A stretch of 64,000 bases of DNA, taken from NCBI RefSeq assembly GCF_008122505.1, contig NZ_VSSB01000001.1:2774891-2838890 (forward strand), in the 5' to 3' direction. Positions 1 to 9,075 of the stretch are shown here, in pieces. This stretch comes from Agromyces mariniharenae. Its GTDB lineage: Bacteria; Actinomycetota; Actinomycetes; Actinomycetales; Microbacteriaceae. The notes under the pieces are model-generated. The model was given only the letters and a program-made list of their open reading frames with translations, did not search any database and had not been told where the DNA came from. Position 1 is the first letter of the stretch, and every line of letters begins with the position of its first letter. A program made the position numbers and the translations under genes.

Positions 1-1
1 C

Positions 2-34
2 GAGCGGATCCGCGTCGGCCGGGGCGGTGCCTGA
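2..34 (+). CDS. C-terminal tail of the gene upstream of E2 (partial)
   Basis: The reading frame entering the window ends at a TGA that overlaps the ATG of the next gene by one base (TGATG), so an upstream gene is translationally coupled to the E2 gene. Only ten residues (ERIRVGRGGA) are visible. In operons of this type the gene before E2 is normally the E1 beta subunit, but that identity is an inference from order alone. Confidence 0.4.
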   Translation, partial: ERIRVGRGGA

Positions 35-1431
35 TGGCCATCGTCGTGCGGATGCCGGCGGTCATGGCCGGCGCGACCGAGGCGTCGCTGCAGTCCTGGC
101 TCGTCGCGCCGGGCGACGACGTGGCGCTCGGCCAGCCCGTCGCCGAGATCGAGACCGAGAAGGCGGTCGTGGAGTACGGCGCCGAGGACGCCGGGACCGT
201 CGCCGCGCTGCTCGTCGGCCCGGGCGATGCGGTGGCGGTCGGGTCGCCGATCCTCGTGCTCGCCGAGGCAGGGGAGTCGGCCGACGATGCGCGGCGCGCG
301 GCGGACGCCGACTCGGTCGCGGCGACGGCCGGTGCTCGGGTGACGGATGCCGCGACGCCGACGCCCGCGCCCGCGGACCCCGAGTCGGGGTCGCCCGTGC
401 TCGACGACGCGCCGACGCCGCCCCCGGCCCAGACGGCGGATGCCGCGGCGAGGGCCGAGCCCCCAGAGGAGTCCACTGGGGAACCCGCCGGCCCGGCAGC
501 CGAAGCGCCGACAGGACGTCGGTTCATGAGCCCGCTGGTCCGCCGGCTCGCGCGCGAGCACCACCTCGACCTCGCACGCGTCGCGGGAAGCGGACCGGGC
601 GGCCGCATCGTGCGCCGTGACGTCGACGAGCTGTTGACCGCTGCGGCCGCGTCGGCCGACTCCGGCACGGCGCCCGAGCCGGCCGTGGCACCAGCAGCTC
701 CCGCGCCATCCGCCCGCCGGGCCCCCGCCGCGGTGCCTGCTGGTGCCGAGGCCGGCTTCACCGACGAGCCGCTCACCCCCATGCGCCGGGCAATCGCCCG
801 CCGCCTCACCGAGAGCGTCACGACCGTGCCGCACTTCGAGGTGCGCGCGGACTGCCGGATCGACGCGCTTGCGCGCCTGCGGGCCGACCTGCTCGAGCAG
901 ACCGGGGAGCGCATCTCGCTCAACGACTTCGTCGTGAAGGCCGTGGCCATGGCGCTGCGCGAGGTGCCCGAGGCGAACGCGATCTTCCTGGGCGACGCCA
1001 TCCGGCGCTTCGACGGCGTCGATGTCGCGATCGCCGTCGCACTCGACGACGGCCTCATCGCGCCCGTCGTGCGCGGCGTCGATCGGATGCCGCTCGCCGA
1101 CCTCGCCCGCGCGACCCGCGACCTCGCGGACCGTGCCCGATCGGGTCGCCTCCGTCCGGCCGAGCTCTCGGGCGGGGCGTTCTCGGTGTCCAACCTCGGC
1201 ATGTACGGCACGACGGAGTTCACGGCGATCATCGACCCGCCCCGCTCGGGCATCCTGGCGGTGGGCGCCGCGACGCCGCGCCCCGTGGTCGTCGACGGCG
1301 AGCTCGTCGCGGCGACCGTGATGACCGTGACCCTCTCGGCCGACCACCGCGTGCTCGACGGCGCCGTGGGCGCGCGCTGGCTCGCCGCCTTCACCGCACT
1401 GGTGGAGCACCCCCTCCGGCTCCTGGTCTGA
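34..1431 (+). CDS. 2-oxo acid dehydrogenase E2 (dihydrolipoamide acyltransferase)
   Basis: Core acyltransferase of a pyruvate or branched-chain 2-oxo acid dehydrogenase complex, moving the acyl group from lipoyl-lysine to CoA in the cytoplasm. Of 465 residues, the N-terminal lipoyl domain carries the lipoylation site in ETEKA (K43). An Ala/Pro-rich linker, a peripheral-subunit-binding domain (about 163-200, with GSGPGGRI) and the catalytic domain follow, the last with HRVLDG (H438, D442). The start overlaps the upstream stop, so it is the distal gene of an operon entering from the left. There is one lipoyl domain, as in branched-chain-type E2. Which substrate it serves cannot be told from this gene alone. 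Confidence 0.92.
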   Translation: MAIVVRMPAVMAGATEASLQSWLVAPGDDVALGQPVAEIETEKAVVEYGAEDAGTVAALLVGPGDAVAVGSPILVLAEAGESADDARRAADADSVAATAGARVTDAATPTPAPADPESGSPVLDDAPTPPPAQTADAAARAEPPEESTGEPAGPAAEAPTGRRFMSPLVRRLAREHHLDLARVAGSGPGGRIVRRDVDELLTAAAASADSGTAPEPAVAPAAPAPSARRAPAAVPAGAEAGFTDEPLTPMRRAIARRLTESVTTVPHFEVRADCRIDALARLRADLLEQTGERISLNDFVVKAVAMALREVPEANAIFLGDAIRRFDGVDVAIAVALDDGLIAPVVRGVDRMPLADLARATRDLADRARSGRLRPAELSGGAFSVSNLGMYGTTEFTAIIDPPRSGILAVGAATPRPVVVDGELVAATVMTVTLSADHRVLDGAVGARWLAAFTALVEHPLRLLV

Positions 1432-1476
1432 CGGCGCTGCGACGGCCCCGGCCCCACACCGGCCGAGGAACGGCGC

Positions 1477-2793
1477 CTAGACCTTCAGGCGCCAGTCCTC
1501 CTCGTCGTCGGGGTCGACGACGGCGATGGCGGACGTATCGGGCGCGACGACGTCGATGGCGGTCGTCGAGCCTGTGGGCGGCCCGATCACCGTCGCCTCG
1601 TCGCGACGGTGCCGCAGCACGGTGTTCACGTACGACGACACCGCCTCGGCGAGCGGGATGTCGTGCCCGGCCTGCTGCGCCATGAACCAGCGGTGCTCGA
1701 GCAGCTGGTGGAAGACCTCGGCGGGCTCGAGCTTGCCGCGCAGCTCCACCGGGATCGCACGCACGACGGGCTCGAACACGCGCATGAGCCACTCGTGCGC
1801 GACCATCTCCTCGTCGAGGTCGCCCTTGCCGTAGGCCGCGCGGTAGGAGTCGAGGTCGTTGAGCAGCCGACGGGCCTGGTTCTCGCCCGCGTCGAGACCG
1901 GTGAGGCGCAGCAGGCGCCGCTGGTGGTGCCCGGCGTCGACGACCTTCGGCTGGATGCGCACGGTCGTGCCCGTGTCGTCGGTGCGGATCGCGAGCTCCT
2001 CGATGTCGAACCCGAGGTCGTTGAGCCGGTTGACGCGCTCGTTGATGCGCCACCGCTCCGCCGTCGAGAACGACTCCGAGCCGGTGAGCTCCTTCCAGAG
2101 GCTGCGGTACGCCTCGACGATGCCGTTCGAGATGCGCACGGGGTCGAGCTCGTCGGCCACGCGGCCGCCCGCCTCGAGGTCGAGCAGCTCGCCGGCGATG
2201 TTCACCCGTGCGATCTCGAGGTCGTTCTCACGCTGGCCGTTCGAGAGGCCGCCCTCGTAGAGCTTGCCGGTCTCGGCGTCGACGAGGTACGCGGCGAATG
2301 CGCCGGCGTCACGCCGGAACAGCGTGTTCGAGAGCGACACGTCGCCCCAGAAGAACCCGACGATGTGCAGGCGCACGAGCAGCACGGCGAGCGCGTCGAC
2401 GAGGCGCGTCGCGGTGTCGGGGCGCAGCGTCTGCGAGAAGAGCGCGCGATAGGGGAGGGAGAAGCGCAGGTGCCGGGTGACCAGCACGGGCTTCAGCTCC
2501 TCGCCCTCGGCGTCGGAGCGGTTCGTGATCACCGCGACCGGGTCGACGCACGGGATCTCGAGCCGCTGCAGCATCCGCAGCATCTCGTACTCGCCCTTGG
2601 CCATCTCGGCCGTGGTCTCCTTGATCGCCACAACGTGCCCCGCCAGGTGGGCGAAGCGCACGAGGTGCCGGGAGATGCCCTTGGGCAGCGCGGCGATCGC
2701 GTCGTTCGGCCACGACTCCAGGGGCAGGTCCCACGGGAGGTCGAGCAGGGCGGGGTCGGCCATGGCCGACGTGATCGAAAGTGAACCGCTCAT
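1477..2793 (-). CDS. DUF4032 protein with lipopolysaccharide-kinase-like fold
   Basis: A 438-residue protein of the actinobacterial DUF4032 family, whose N-terminal half resembles small-molecule or lipopolysaccharide kinases. A catalytic-loop-like motif GDVSLSNTLF is followed by VDAETG in the place of the kinase DFG segment, and an invariant-lysine-like KETTAEMAKGEYEML lies upstream. The C-terminal half is the DUF4032 part proper. The start was set at ATG 2793 (MSGSLSI); ATG 2763 (MADP) is an alternative. It converges with the E2 gene and is separated from the upstream ABC gene by a strong terminator. The substrate is unknown. Confidence 0.8.
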   Translation of the reverse strand: MSGSLSITSAMADPALLDLPWDLPLESWPNDAIAALPKGISRHLVRFAHLAGHVVAIKETTAEMAKGEYEMLRMLQRLEIPCVDPVAVITNRSDAEGEELKPVLVTRHLRFSLPYRALFSQTLRPDTATRLVDALAVLLVRLHIVGFFWGDVSLSNTLFRRDAGAFAAYLVDAETGKLYEGGLSNGQRENDLEIARVNIAGELLDLEAGGRVADELDPVRISNGIVEAYRSLWKELTGSESFSTAERWRINERVNRLNDLGFDIEELAIRTDDTGTTVRIQPKVVDAGHHQRRLLRLTGLDAGENQARRLLNDLDSYRAAYGKGDLDEEMVAHEWLMRVFEPVVRAIPVELRGKLEPAEVFHQLLEHRWFMAQQAGHDIPLAEAVSSYVNTVLRHRRDEATVIGPPTGSTTAIDVVAPDTSAIAVVDPDDEEDWRLKV

Positions 2794-2855
2794 CGTTCGT
2801 TCAGCGTAGCCCGGTGGCACGGATGTCGAGGAACCGGGGGTGGCGCGGAGACGGC

Positions 2856-2887
2856 GATGCCGGCCGGGGCGAACCCCGGCCGGCATC
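2856..2887 (-). terminator. Rho-independent-type hairpin after the ABC ATPase gene
   Basis: A perfect 14-bp stem (2856-2869 with 2874-2887) closes a CGAA loop. It lies between the stop of the ABC gene and the start of the DUF4032 gene, both on the minus strand. There is no T-tract, as is common in high-GC actinobacteria. Confidence 0.8.
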
Positions 2888-2906
2888 ATCGGATGTCGCG
2901 TGGACG

Positions 2907-4007
<1,101 letters not shown>

Positions 4008-4305
4008 GGTTCTGCTTCTCCTTCACCGGCAGGTACGTGCCGGACGATCCGTAGTGAATGGATGAGTGCGTCGCCGTCGACGCCCGCTCAGTATCGCATA
4101 CGCTCAGGCGCGGTCCGAATCGGGGTCGGGCGGCCGGGCCCGAGCCGGCGCGCGACGGAGGGTCCCGACATGGGGTGGACTCCCATGCCGGACGCGGCCC
4201 GCACGCGGCATCCGCTTGGGTGATTCCCAGACACGCTTCCTACTATCGTGGGTGCGTTCGCATGCATTCGCGCGCGCCCACACAGCGACCGGAGTTGACC
4301 ACCTG

Positions 4306-5244
4306 ATGACCTACGGCGGATCCATCCAGCCACGCCAGACCCGAAACGAACGCAGGGAAGCGGCACGGGAGAAGGCCCGGATCCTCCGGGAACAGCAGAA
4401 GAAGCGCGAGCGTCGCAACCGGGCGCTCCTGATCACGGGCGTCACCGTCGTCGTCGCGCTGATCGCCGCGGTCATCATCGGCATCGTCGTCCAGAACACG
4501 AAGCCCGCGGGCCCCGGCCCGCAGAACATGGCCAGCGACGGCATCGTGCTGACCGCCGGCGAGGACGGCTCCATCGTGGCCGTCGAGACCCCCGCGCTCG
4601 ACGCCGGCGAGGCCCCCACGCCGACCGTTCCCGACGAGAGCGGCGAGGTCGCCAACATCGTCATGTACATCGACTACCTGTGCCCGTTCTGCGGTCAGTT
4701 CGAGGCGACGAACTCGGATTCGATCCGCACGATGGTCGAGTCGGGCGCGGCCACCCTCGAGGTGCACCCCATCGCGATCCTCACGAACAAGTCGGCCGGC
4801 ACGCAGTACTCCCTGCGTGCGGCGAACGCCGCCGCCTGCGTCGCGGACTCGTCGCCCGACTCGTTCTTCGACTTCAACGCGATCCTGTTCGAGAACCAGC
4901 CCGAGGAGGGCACGTCGGGCCTGACGAACGACGAGCTGAAGACGCTCGCCGACGAGGCCGGCGTCTCGAGCCTCTCGACGATCGAGCAGTGCATCGACGA
5001 CCAGCAGTTCAAGTCGTGGGTGCAGGACGCCACGAACCGCGCGCTCACCGAGCCGATCCCGAACACGGACCCCGAGCTGCCGTCGGTCACCGGCACGCCG
5101 ACGGTGCTCGTGAACGGCCAGCAGTACGGCGGCTCGCTCGAGGACCCGCAGGAGTTCCAGGCGTTCGTGCTCCAGGCCACGAGCGCGACGTTCAACGACT
5201 CCGGCGCGACGCCCACCCCGACGCCGACGCCCGCGCCGCAGTAG
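4306..5244 (+). CDS. Membrane-anchored DsbA-like thioredoxin-fold protein
   Basis: A 312-residue type II membrane protein: a highly charged cytoplasmic N-terminus (about 1-40, rich in R, K, E), one transmembrane helix (about 41-62), then an extracytoplasmic thioredoxin_4/DsbA-like domain with active-site CPFC (126-129) and the cis-Pro region TGTPTVLVNG. The C-terminus is a Thr/Pro repeat. It probably catalyses thiol-disulfide exchange in exported proteins. ATG 4306 was chosen because GGAG lies 11 nt upstream and the basic N-terminus begins there. A strong terminator follows. Confidence 0.9.
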   Translation: MTYGGSIQPRQTRNERREAAREKARILREQQKKRERRNRALLITGVTVVVALIAAVIIGIVVQNTKPAGPGPQNMASDGIVLTAGEDGSIVAVETPALDAGEAPTPTVPDESGEVANIVMYIDYLCPFCGQFEATNSDSIRTMVESGAATLEVHPIAILTNKSAGTQYSLRAANAAACVADSSPDSFFDFNAILFENQPEEGTSGLTNDELKTLADEAGVSSLSTIEQCIDDQQFKSWVQDATNRALTEPIPNTDPELPSVTGTPTVLVNGQQYGGSLEDPQEFQAFVLQATSATFNDSGATPTPTPTPAPQ

Positions 5245-5260
5245 GCGGTCACGACGCGCG

Positions 5261-5291
5261 ACGAAGGCCCGGCCACGTGCCGGGCCTTCGT
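5261..5291 (+). terminator. Hairpin terminator of the DsbA-like gene
   Basis: A perfect 12-bp stem (5261-5272 with 5280-5291) around a CCACGTG loop, 17 bp after the stop codon and before tRNA-Thr. Confidence 0.8.
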
Positions 5292-5325
5292 GCTGCCGAT
5301 AGGATGTCGTGAGGCATCGCCGCCC

Positions 5326-5398
5326 GCCGGCTTGGCGCAATTGGTAGCGCACCGCTCTTGTAAAGCGGTGGTTGCGGGTTCGAGTCCCGCAGCCGGCT
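5326..5398 (+). tRNA. tRNA-Thr (anticodon TGT)
   Basis: A 73-nt cloverleaf. The acceptor arm GCCGGCT pairs with AGCCGGC, the anticodon stem CCGCT/AGCGG holds loop CTTGTAA with anticodon TGT at 5359-5361, and the T arm contains GGGTTCGAGTCCC. CCA is not encoded. It reads codon ACA. The next coding start lies only 2 nt after the tRNA. Confidence 0.96.
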
Positions 5399-5399
5399 C

Positions 5400-6479
5400 T
5401 TGACCGAGAATCCCAGCACGGATGCCGCGGCCCCGGCCGCCCCGTCCGAGCACCAGCACCGCCATGCCCACGTGGAGCGCACCCGCCTCCCGATGTGGCT
5501 CGCGATCGTGTTCGCGCTCGCCTGCGGCGCGCTGACCGCGTTGCAGTCGCGCATCAACGGGCAGCTCGCACATGCGATCGACGACCCCTTCACCGCCGCG
5601 GCGATCTCGTTCGGCAGCGGGCTCGTCATCCTGCTGGTCGTGCTGGCCGCGTGGCGCCCGGGCCGCCTGGGCTTCGGCCGCGTCGCGCAGGCGCTGCGCG
5701 AACGACGGCTCGCGTGGTGGATGGTGCTCGGTGGGCTCGCCGGTGCGTGGTTCGTGATCACGCAGGGCCTCTCGGCCGGCGTCGTGGGCGTCGCGCTCTT
5801 CACGGTGGCGATCGTCGCCGGGCAGACCCTCGGCGGGATCGTGTTCGACCTCGTCGGCCTCGGACCGGGCGGGCGACGCCCGATCACGCCCACGCGCGTG
5901 ATCGGCGCCGTGCTCGCGCTGGCCGCGATCGGATGGACGGTGTCGGCGCAGCTCGTGCACGACGTGCCGATCCTCCTGATGCTCCTGCCGTTCGTCGCCG
6001 GCATCGGCGCGGCCTGGCAGCAGGCGGTCAACGGCCGGGTGCGCAGCGCCGCCGAGAGCGCCCTCACCGCCACGGTGTTCAACTTCGGCGTCGGCACCAC
6101 GGCGCTCGTGGTCGTGATGCTCGTGCACGCGGCATCCGCCGGCTGGCCCCAGGCGATGCCCACCGAGTGGTGGCTCTACGCGGGCGGTGCCATCGGCTGC
6201 GTCTTCATCGCCGGGCAGGCCGTGCTCGTGCGCATCGTCGGCGTGCTCGTGCTCGCGCTGTGCGGCGTCGCAGGACAGCTCGCGGCGGCCCTCTCGCTCG
6301 ACCTGCTGCTGCCCACGGCCGACCGGCCGGTCGACTTCGCCACCATCGGCGGCACGGTGCTCGCCCTCGTCGCGGTCGTCATCGCGAGCCTCGGCTGGAC
6401 GCGTCGCCGGCACGCGATCCCGCCGCCCCCGCGCACGGGTGCGATCCCGGTCGTCGGCAGCGACGAGTCGGGTCGCTAG
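5400..6479 (+). CDS. DMT-superfamily transporter (YdcZ/DUF606 type)
   Basis: About ten transmembrane helices arranged as two five-helix repeats. Each repeat starts with the family motif around LALQSRING/QQAVNGRVR (seen as ALTALQSRINGQL and AAWQQAVNGRV). This matches the YdcZ/DUF606 family of drug/metabolite transporters, whose substrates are mostly unknown. The frame opens at TTG 5400, two bases after tRNA-Thr, leaving no room for a ribosome site. GTG 5475 and ATG 5493 are internal alternatives, also without a good site, so the true start is uncertain. The stop shares the tetramer CTAG with the stop of the convergent nitroreductase gene. Confidence 0.85.
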   Translation: MTENPSTDAAAPAAPSEHQHRHAHVERTRLPMWLAIVFALACGALTALQSRINGQLAHAIDDPFTAAAISFGSGLVILLVVLAAWRPGRLGFGRVAQALRERRLAWWMVLGGLAGAWFVITQGLSAGVVGVALFTVAIVAGQTLGGIVFDLVGLGPGGRRPITPTRVIGAVLALAAIGWTVSAQLVHDVPILLMLLPFVAGIGAAWQQAVNGRVRSAAESALTATVFNFGVGTTALVVVMLVHAASAGWPQAMPTEWWLYAGGAIGCVFIAGQAVLVRIVGVLVLALCGVAGQLAAALSLDLLLPTADRPVDFATIGGTVLALVAVVIASLGWTRRRHAIPPPPRTGAIPVVGSDESGR

Positions 6480-7030
6480 TCGAGCACCGTGAGCCGGCTC
6501 GCCGCGATGGGGTCGCTCCGGCGGTCGGTGCGGCGGCCGTCGGGCAGGCCGCCGACGTAGAGCCAGCCGAGCAGGTGCTCGTTCGCGGCGAGGCCGTGCA
6601 CCTCGGCGACGAGCGGATGCCGCGTGAACGGGCCCGTGCGCCACATCACGCCCCAGCCCGCCTCGTCGAGCAGCAGGCTCAGCACGTGGGCGACGCCGGC
6701 CGCCGACGCCTCCTGCTCCCACACGGGGACCTTCTCGTGGTCGGGGATCGTGACCGCGACGACCGCGAGCAGCAGCGGCGCCCGCAGCGGCTTGCCCGCG
6801 AGCTTCGCGGCGGCATCGCCCTCCCCGCCCGCTGCGGCCGCGAGTGCGGCGCCGAGCCGCTCCCGGGCGGCGCCGCGCAGCGCGACCACGCGCCACGGCC
6901 GCAGCGACGCGTGGTCGGCGACGCGCGACGCGGCCTCGAGCAGCTCGAGCAGGGCCGCGTCGTCGGGTGCGGCATCCGTCACCTTCGAGGCGGAGCGCCG
7001 GGCGAGCGCCGCCTCGAGCGCGGAGCCCAC
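6476..7030 (-). CDS. Nitroreductase family protein
   Basis: A 184-residue FMN-dependent nitroreductase-fold protein. The N-terminal ARRSASKVTD and the ASLRPWRVVAL segment are the usual flavin-contact regions. The C-terminal part (DEAGWGVMWRTGPFTRHP, then LGWLYVGG) is typical of the YdjA/TdsD-like subgroup. The start is GTG 7030, with GGAG eight bases upstream inside the end of msrB. The gene begins 2 bp after the msrB stop, so the two form an oxidative-stress-flavoured operon. Confidence 0.87.
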   Translation of the reverse strand: MGSALEAALARRSASKVTDAAPDDAALLELLEAASRVADHASLRPWRVVALRGAARERLGAALAAAAGGEGDAAAKLAGKPLRAPLLLAVVAVTIPDHEKVPVWEQEASAAGVAHVLSLLLDEAGWGVMWRTGPFTRHPLVAEVHGLAANEHLLGWLYVGGLPDGRRTDRRSDPIAASRLTVLD

Positions 7031-7032
7031 GC

Positions 7033-7434
7033 CTAGGACTCCGGGGTGAAGTCGAGGGCGATCGAGTTCATGCAGTAGCGGTCGCCCGTGGGCGTGCCGA
7101 AGCCGTCGGGGAACACGTGGCCGAGGTGCGAGCCGCAGTTCGCGCAGCGCACCTCGGTGCGCACCATGCCGAGCGACGCGTCCTCGATGAGCTCGACGGC
7201 CTCGGGGCGGACCGACTCGTAGAAGCTCGGCCAGCCGCAGCCCGAGTCGAACTTGGTGCCGCTCTTGAAGAGCTCGGCGCCGCACGCCGCACAGGCGTAG
7301 ACGCCGGAGCGCTCCTCATCGAGGAGCTCGCCCGTCCACGGACGCTCGGTCGCCGCCTGGCGCAGCACCGCGTACTGCTCGCCGCCGAGCTCGGCGCGCC
7401 ACTCCTCGTCGCTCTTCTCCACGCGATACGCCAC
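7033..7434 (-). CDS. msrB: Peptide-methionine (R)-S-oxide reductase
   Basis: Reduces the R epimer of methionine sulfoxide in proteins. At 133 residues it is a complete MsrB: two zinc-binding CxxC pairs (C48/C51, C97/C100), the SGCGWPSF segment with C66, and catalytic C121 in RYCMNSIAL. GTG 7434 was chosen because a strong AAGGAG lies seven bases upstream. The upstream ATG at 7470 has no such site. It is followed directly by a nitroreductase. Confidence 0.95.
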   Translation of the reverse strand: MAYRVEKSDEEWRAELGGEQYAVLRQAATERPWTGELLDEERSGVYACAACGAELFKSGTKFDSGCGWPSFYESVRPEAVELIEDASLGMVRTEVRCANCGSHLGHVFPDGFGTPTGDRYCMNSIALDFTPES

Positions 7435-7632
7435 GGGCGCTCCTTCCGATCGGGTGCCGTGATGGCCGGCATCCATGGTCGCAGGTCTTCCTGCAAGCGG
7501 GTGCAACGCGCGACGGATGCCCCGTGTTCCGTGCGCCGCCGCCGCACACGCCGCGCCGCTCGGCGGACACCCGGCGACGGGTCCCTAGGATGTGCAGCAG
7601 GCGGCGACGGTCCGCCTGGGACGGGAGGACGC

Positions 7633-7929
7633 ATGAGCGCCGAGCGCGTGCCCGCCCCCGACGACGGGACCGGACTCGACGAGCGCGCGAGACGCGTGCT
7701 CGCGTTCGAGGGCCGGGCGTGGCAGCAGGCCGGGCTCAAGGCGGAGGCGATCCGCGAGGAGTTCGGGATCTCGGCCGCCCGTTACTATCGGATCCTCGGC
7801 GAGCTCATCGATTCGCCTGCGGCGCTCCGGCACGACCCCATGCTGATCAAGCGCCTGCAGCGGATGCGCGAGGCGCGCGCGGCGACGCGCGCGCGTCGCT
7901 CGCTCTCGATCGGCCGACCGCTCGACTGA
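7633..7929 (+). CDS. DUF3263 protein
   Basis: A 98-residue protein with an N-terminal helix-turn-helix-like stretch (EFEGRAWQQAG...IREEFGISAARYYRIL), the signature of DUF3263, which is found in actinobacteria just upstream of LytR_C proteins. A GGGAGG ribosome site lies 5 bases before the ATG. The C-terminus is basic. DNA binding is plausible from the fold but no function is established. It probably forms an operon with the next gene, 29 bp away. Confidence 0.85.
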   Translation: MSAERVPAPDDGTGLDERARRVLAFEGRAWQQAGLKAEAIREEFGISAARYYRILGELIDSPAALRHDPMLIKRLQRMREARAATRARRSLSIGRPLD

Positions 7930-7958
7930 GCGACGGCCCCGACCCCCGACTGGACCCC

Positions 7959-8504
7959 ATGGCGCAGAAGTTCCCTCGCGATCGATTCGACTCCATCCCG
8001 CACGGCATCGAGCGGGTCGGGGCCCATCGCGCGCCGGCACGTCGCGGTGCGCGCTGGGTGGCGTTCGGCTGGGCCGCGCTCGCGACCGTCGTGCTCGTCG
8101 CCGTGGGGATCGGCGCCGTGATCGTGTTCAACGACCGCCTGAACTTCGGCGACACGGGCGTGGCCACGCCGACGCCGACGCCCGTCGTGACGGCGGCGCC
8201 GACCGTCGCGCCCGACATCCCGGTGACCGTCCTGAACGGCACCACGACGTCCGGTCTCGCCGCGCGGGCCGCCGAGACGCTCACCGCGGCCGGCATCCCC
8301 GTCGGCACCACCGCGAACGCGAGCGAGCAGGACCTCACCGAGACGGTCGTCTACTATGCGACGCCCGACCTCGAGGGAGCCGCGCGAGGCGTCGCCGCCG
8401 CGATCCCCGAGGCCGACGTGCGCCTCGACGCGAAGTTCGCCGAGGTGGGCACTCCGCTCGTGCTCGTGGTGGGATCCGACTACGCAGCGGCCACCGGCGG
8501 TTGA
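7959..8504 (+). CDS. LytR C-terminal domain protein, single-pass membrane
   Basis: 181 residues: a charged cytoplasmic tail, one transmembrane helix (about 35-57), a Thr/Pro-rich spacer, and an extracytoplasmic LytR_C domain (about 90-175, opening with PVTVLNGTTTSGLAARAAETL). LytR_C usually follows an LCP ligase domain. Here it stands alone, which is common in Microbacteriaceae, so a role at the cell wall is likely but undefined. The ribosome site before ATG 7959 is weak and coupling with the DUF3263 gene is likely. Confidence 0.85.
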   Translation: MAQKFPRDRFDSIPHGIERVGAHRAPARRGARWVAFGWAALATVVLVAVGIGAVIVFNDRLNFGDTGVATPTPTPVVTAAPTVAPDIPVTVLNGTTTSGLAARAAETLTAAGIPVGTTANASEQDLTETVVYYATPDLEGAARGVAAAIPEADVRLDAKFAEVGTPLVLVVGSDYAAATGG

Positions 8505-8553
8505 TCGCGACCGAATCGTTGCCATTCTGCGACATTTCCTTGCGTCCGACCTC

Positions 8554-8581
8554 TTGTGCCGCGACGTCACGTCGTTAGTAT
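8554..8581 (+). promoter_or_regulatory. Probable sigma-70-type promoter of the cold-shock gene
   Basis: TTGTGC (8554-8559), 16-bp spacer, TAGTAT (8576-8581). This gives a leader of roughly 125 nt before the cold-shock start at 8712; long leaders are usual for csp genes. Assignment is by motif only. Confidence 0.5.
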
Positions 8582-8711
8582 CTGGAATTGGTCGCTCTAT
8601 CCCGTGTGAAACGCCCGGTGCCGAACGAGGTGCCTCGTCAGCACGAACGAGGGGGCCCGGTACAGGCGACAGGCACGTGCTGATCGACACACGGCAACAT
8701 GGGAGCAACGC

Positions 8712-8915
8712 ATGGCGAACGGAACCGTCAAGTGGTTCAACGCTGAAAAGGGATACGGGTTCATCACGGTCGACGGCGGGGGCCAGGACGTGTTCGTCCA
8801 CTACTCCGCGATCGACATGGCGGGCTACAAGGTCCTCGAAGAGGGCCAGCAGGTCGTCTTCGAGGTCGGCACGGGTGCCAAGGGGCCCCAGGCCGAGGCC
8901 GTCCGCCCCGCCTGA
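8712..8915 (+). CDS. Cold-shock protein (CspA family)
   Basis: A 67-residue single cold-shock domain that binds single-stranded RNA and DNA. Both RNP motifs are present: KGYGFI (14-19) and VFVHY (29-33). The sequence opens [14 protein letters not shown], the family hallmark. GGGAG lies eight bases before the ATG. It is monocistronic, framed by its own promoter and a strong terminator. A longer cold-shock homologue is at 24.4 kb. Confidence 0.96.
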   Translation: MANGTVKWFNAEKGYGFITVDGGGQDVFVHYSAIDMAGYKVLEEGQQVVFEVGTGAKGPQAEAVRPA

Positions 8916-8928
8916 TCCACGAGCTTGG

Positions 8929-8956
8929 ACGCGCCGCCGGTTCGCCGGCGGCGCGT
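8929..8956 (+). terminator. Terminator of the cold-shock gene
   Basis: A perfect 12-bp GC stem (8929-8940 with 8945-8956) capped by a TTCG tetraloop, 13 bp after the stop codon. Confidence 0.88.
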
Positions 8957-9075
8957 TCGTGCATCCGGGGGCGGATGCCGCGCGCATCCGTGTGCCCGGT
9001 TCTGGGGGTGCGCCGGGGCCATCGATCGGTGCGCCGAACCTCCCGGGGGTACCCCTCGATGGCTAGCATGGCGCC

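Noticed and set aside
8961..8990. Second terminator after the cold-shock gene
   Set aside because: The hairpins there are made of the common GCATCCG/CGGATGC motif and lie after an already strong terminator, so function is not supported.
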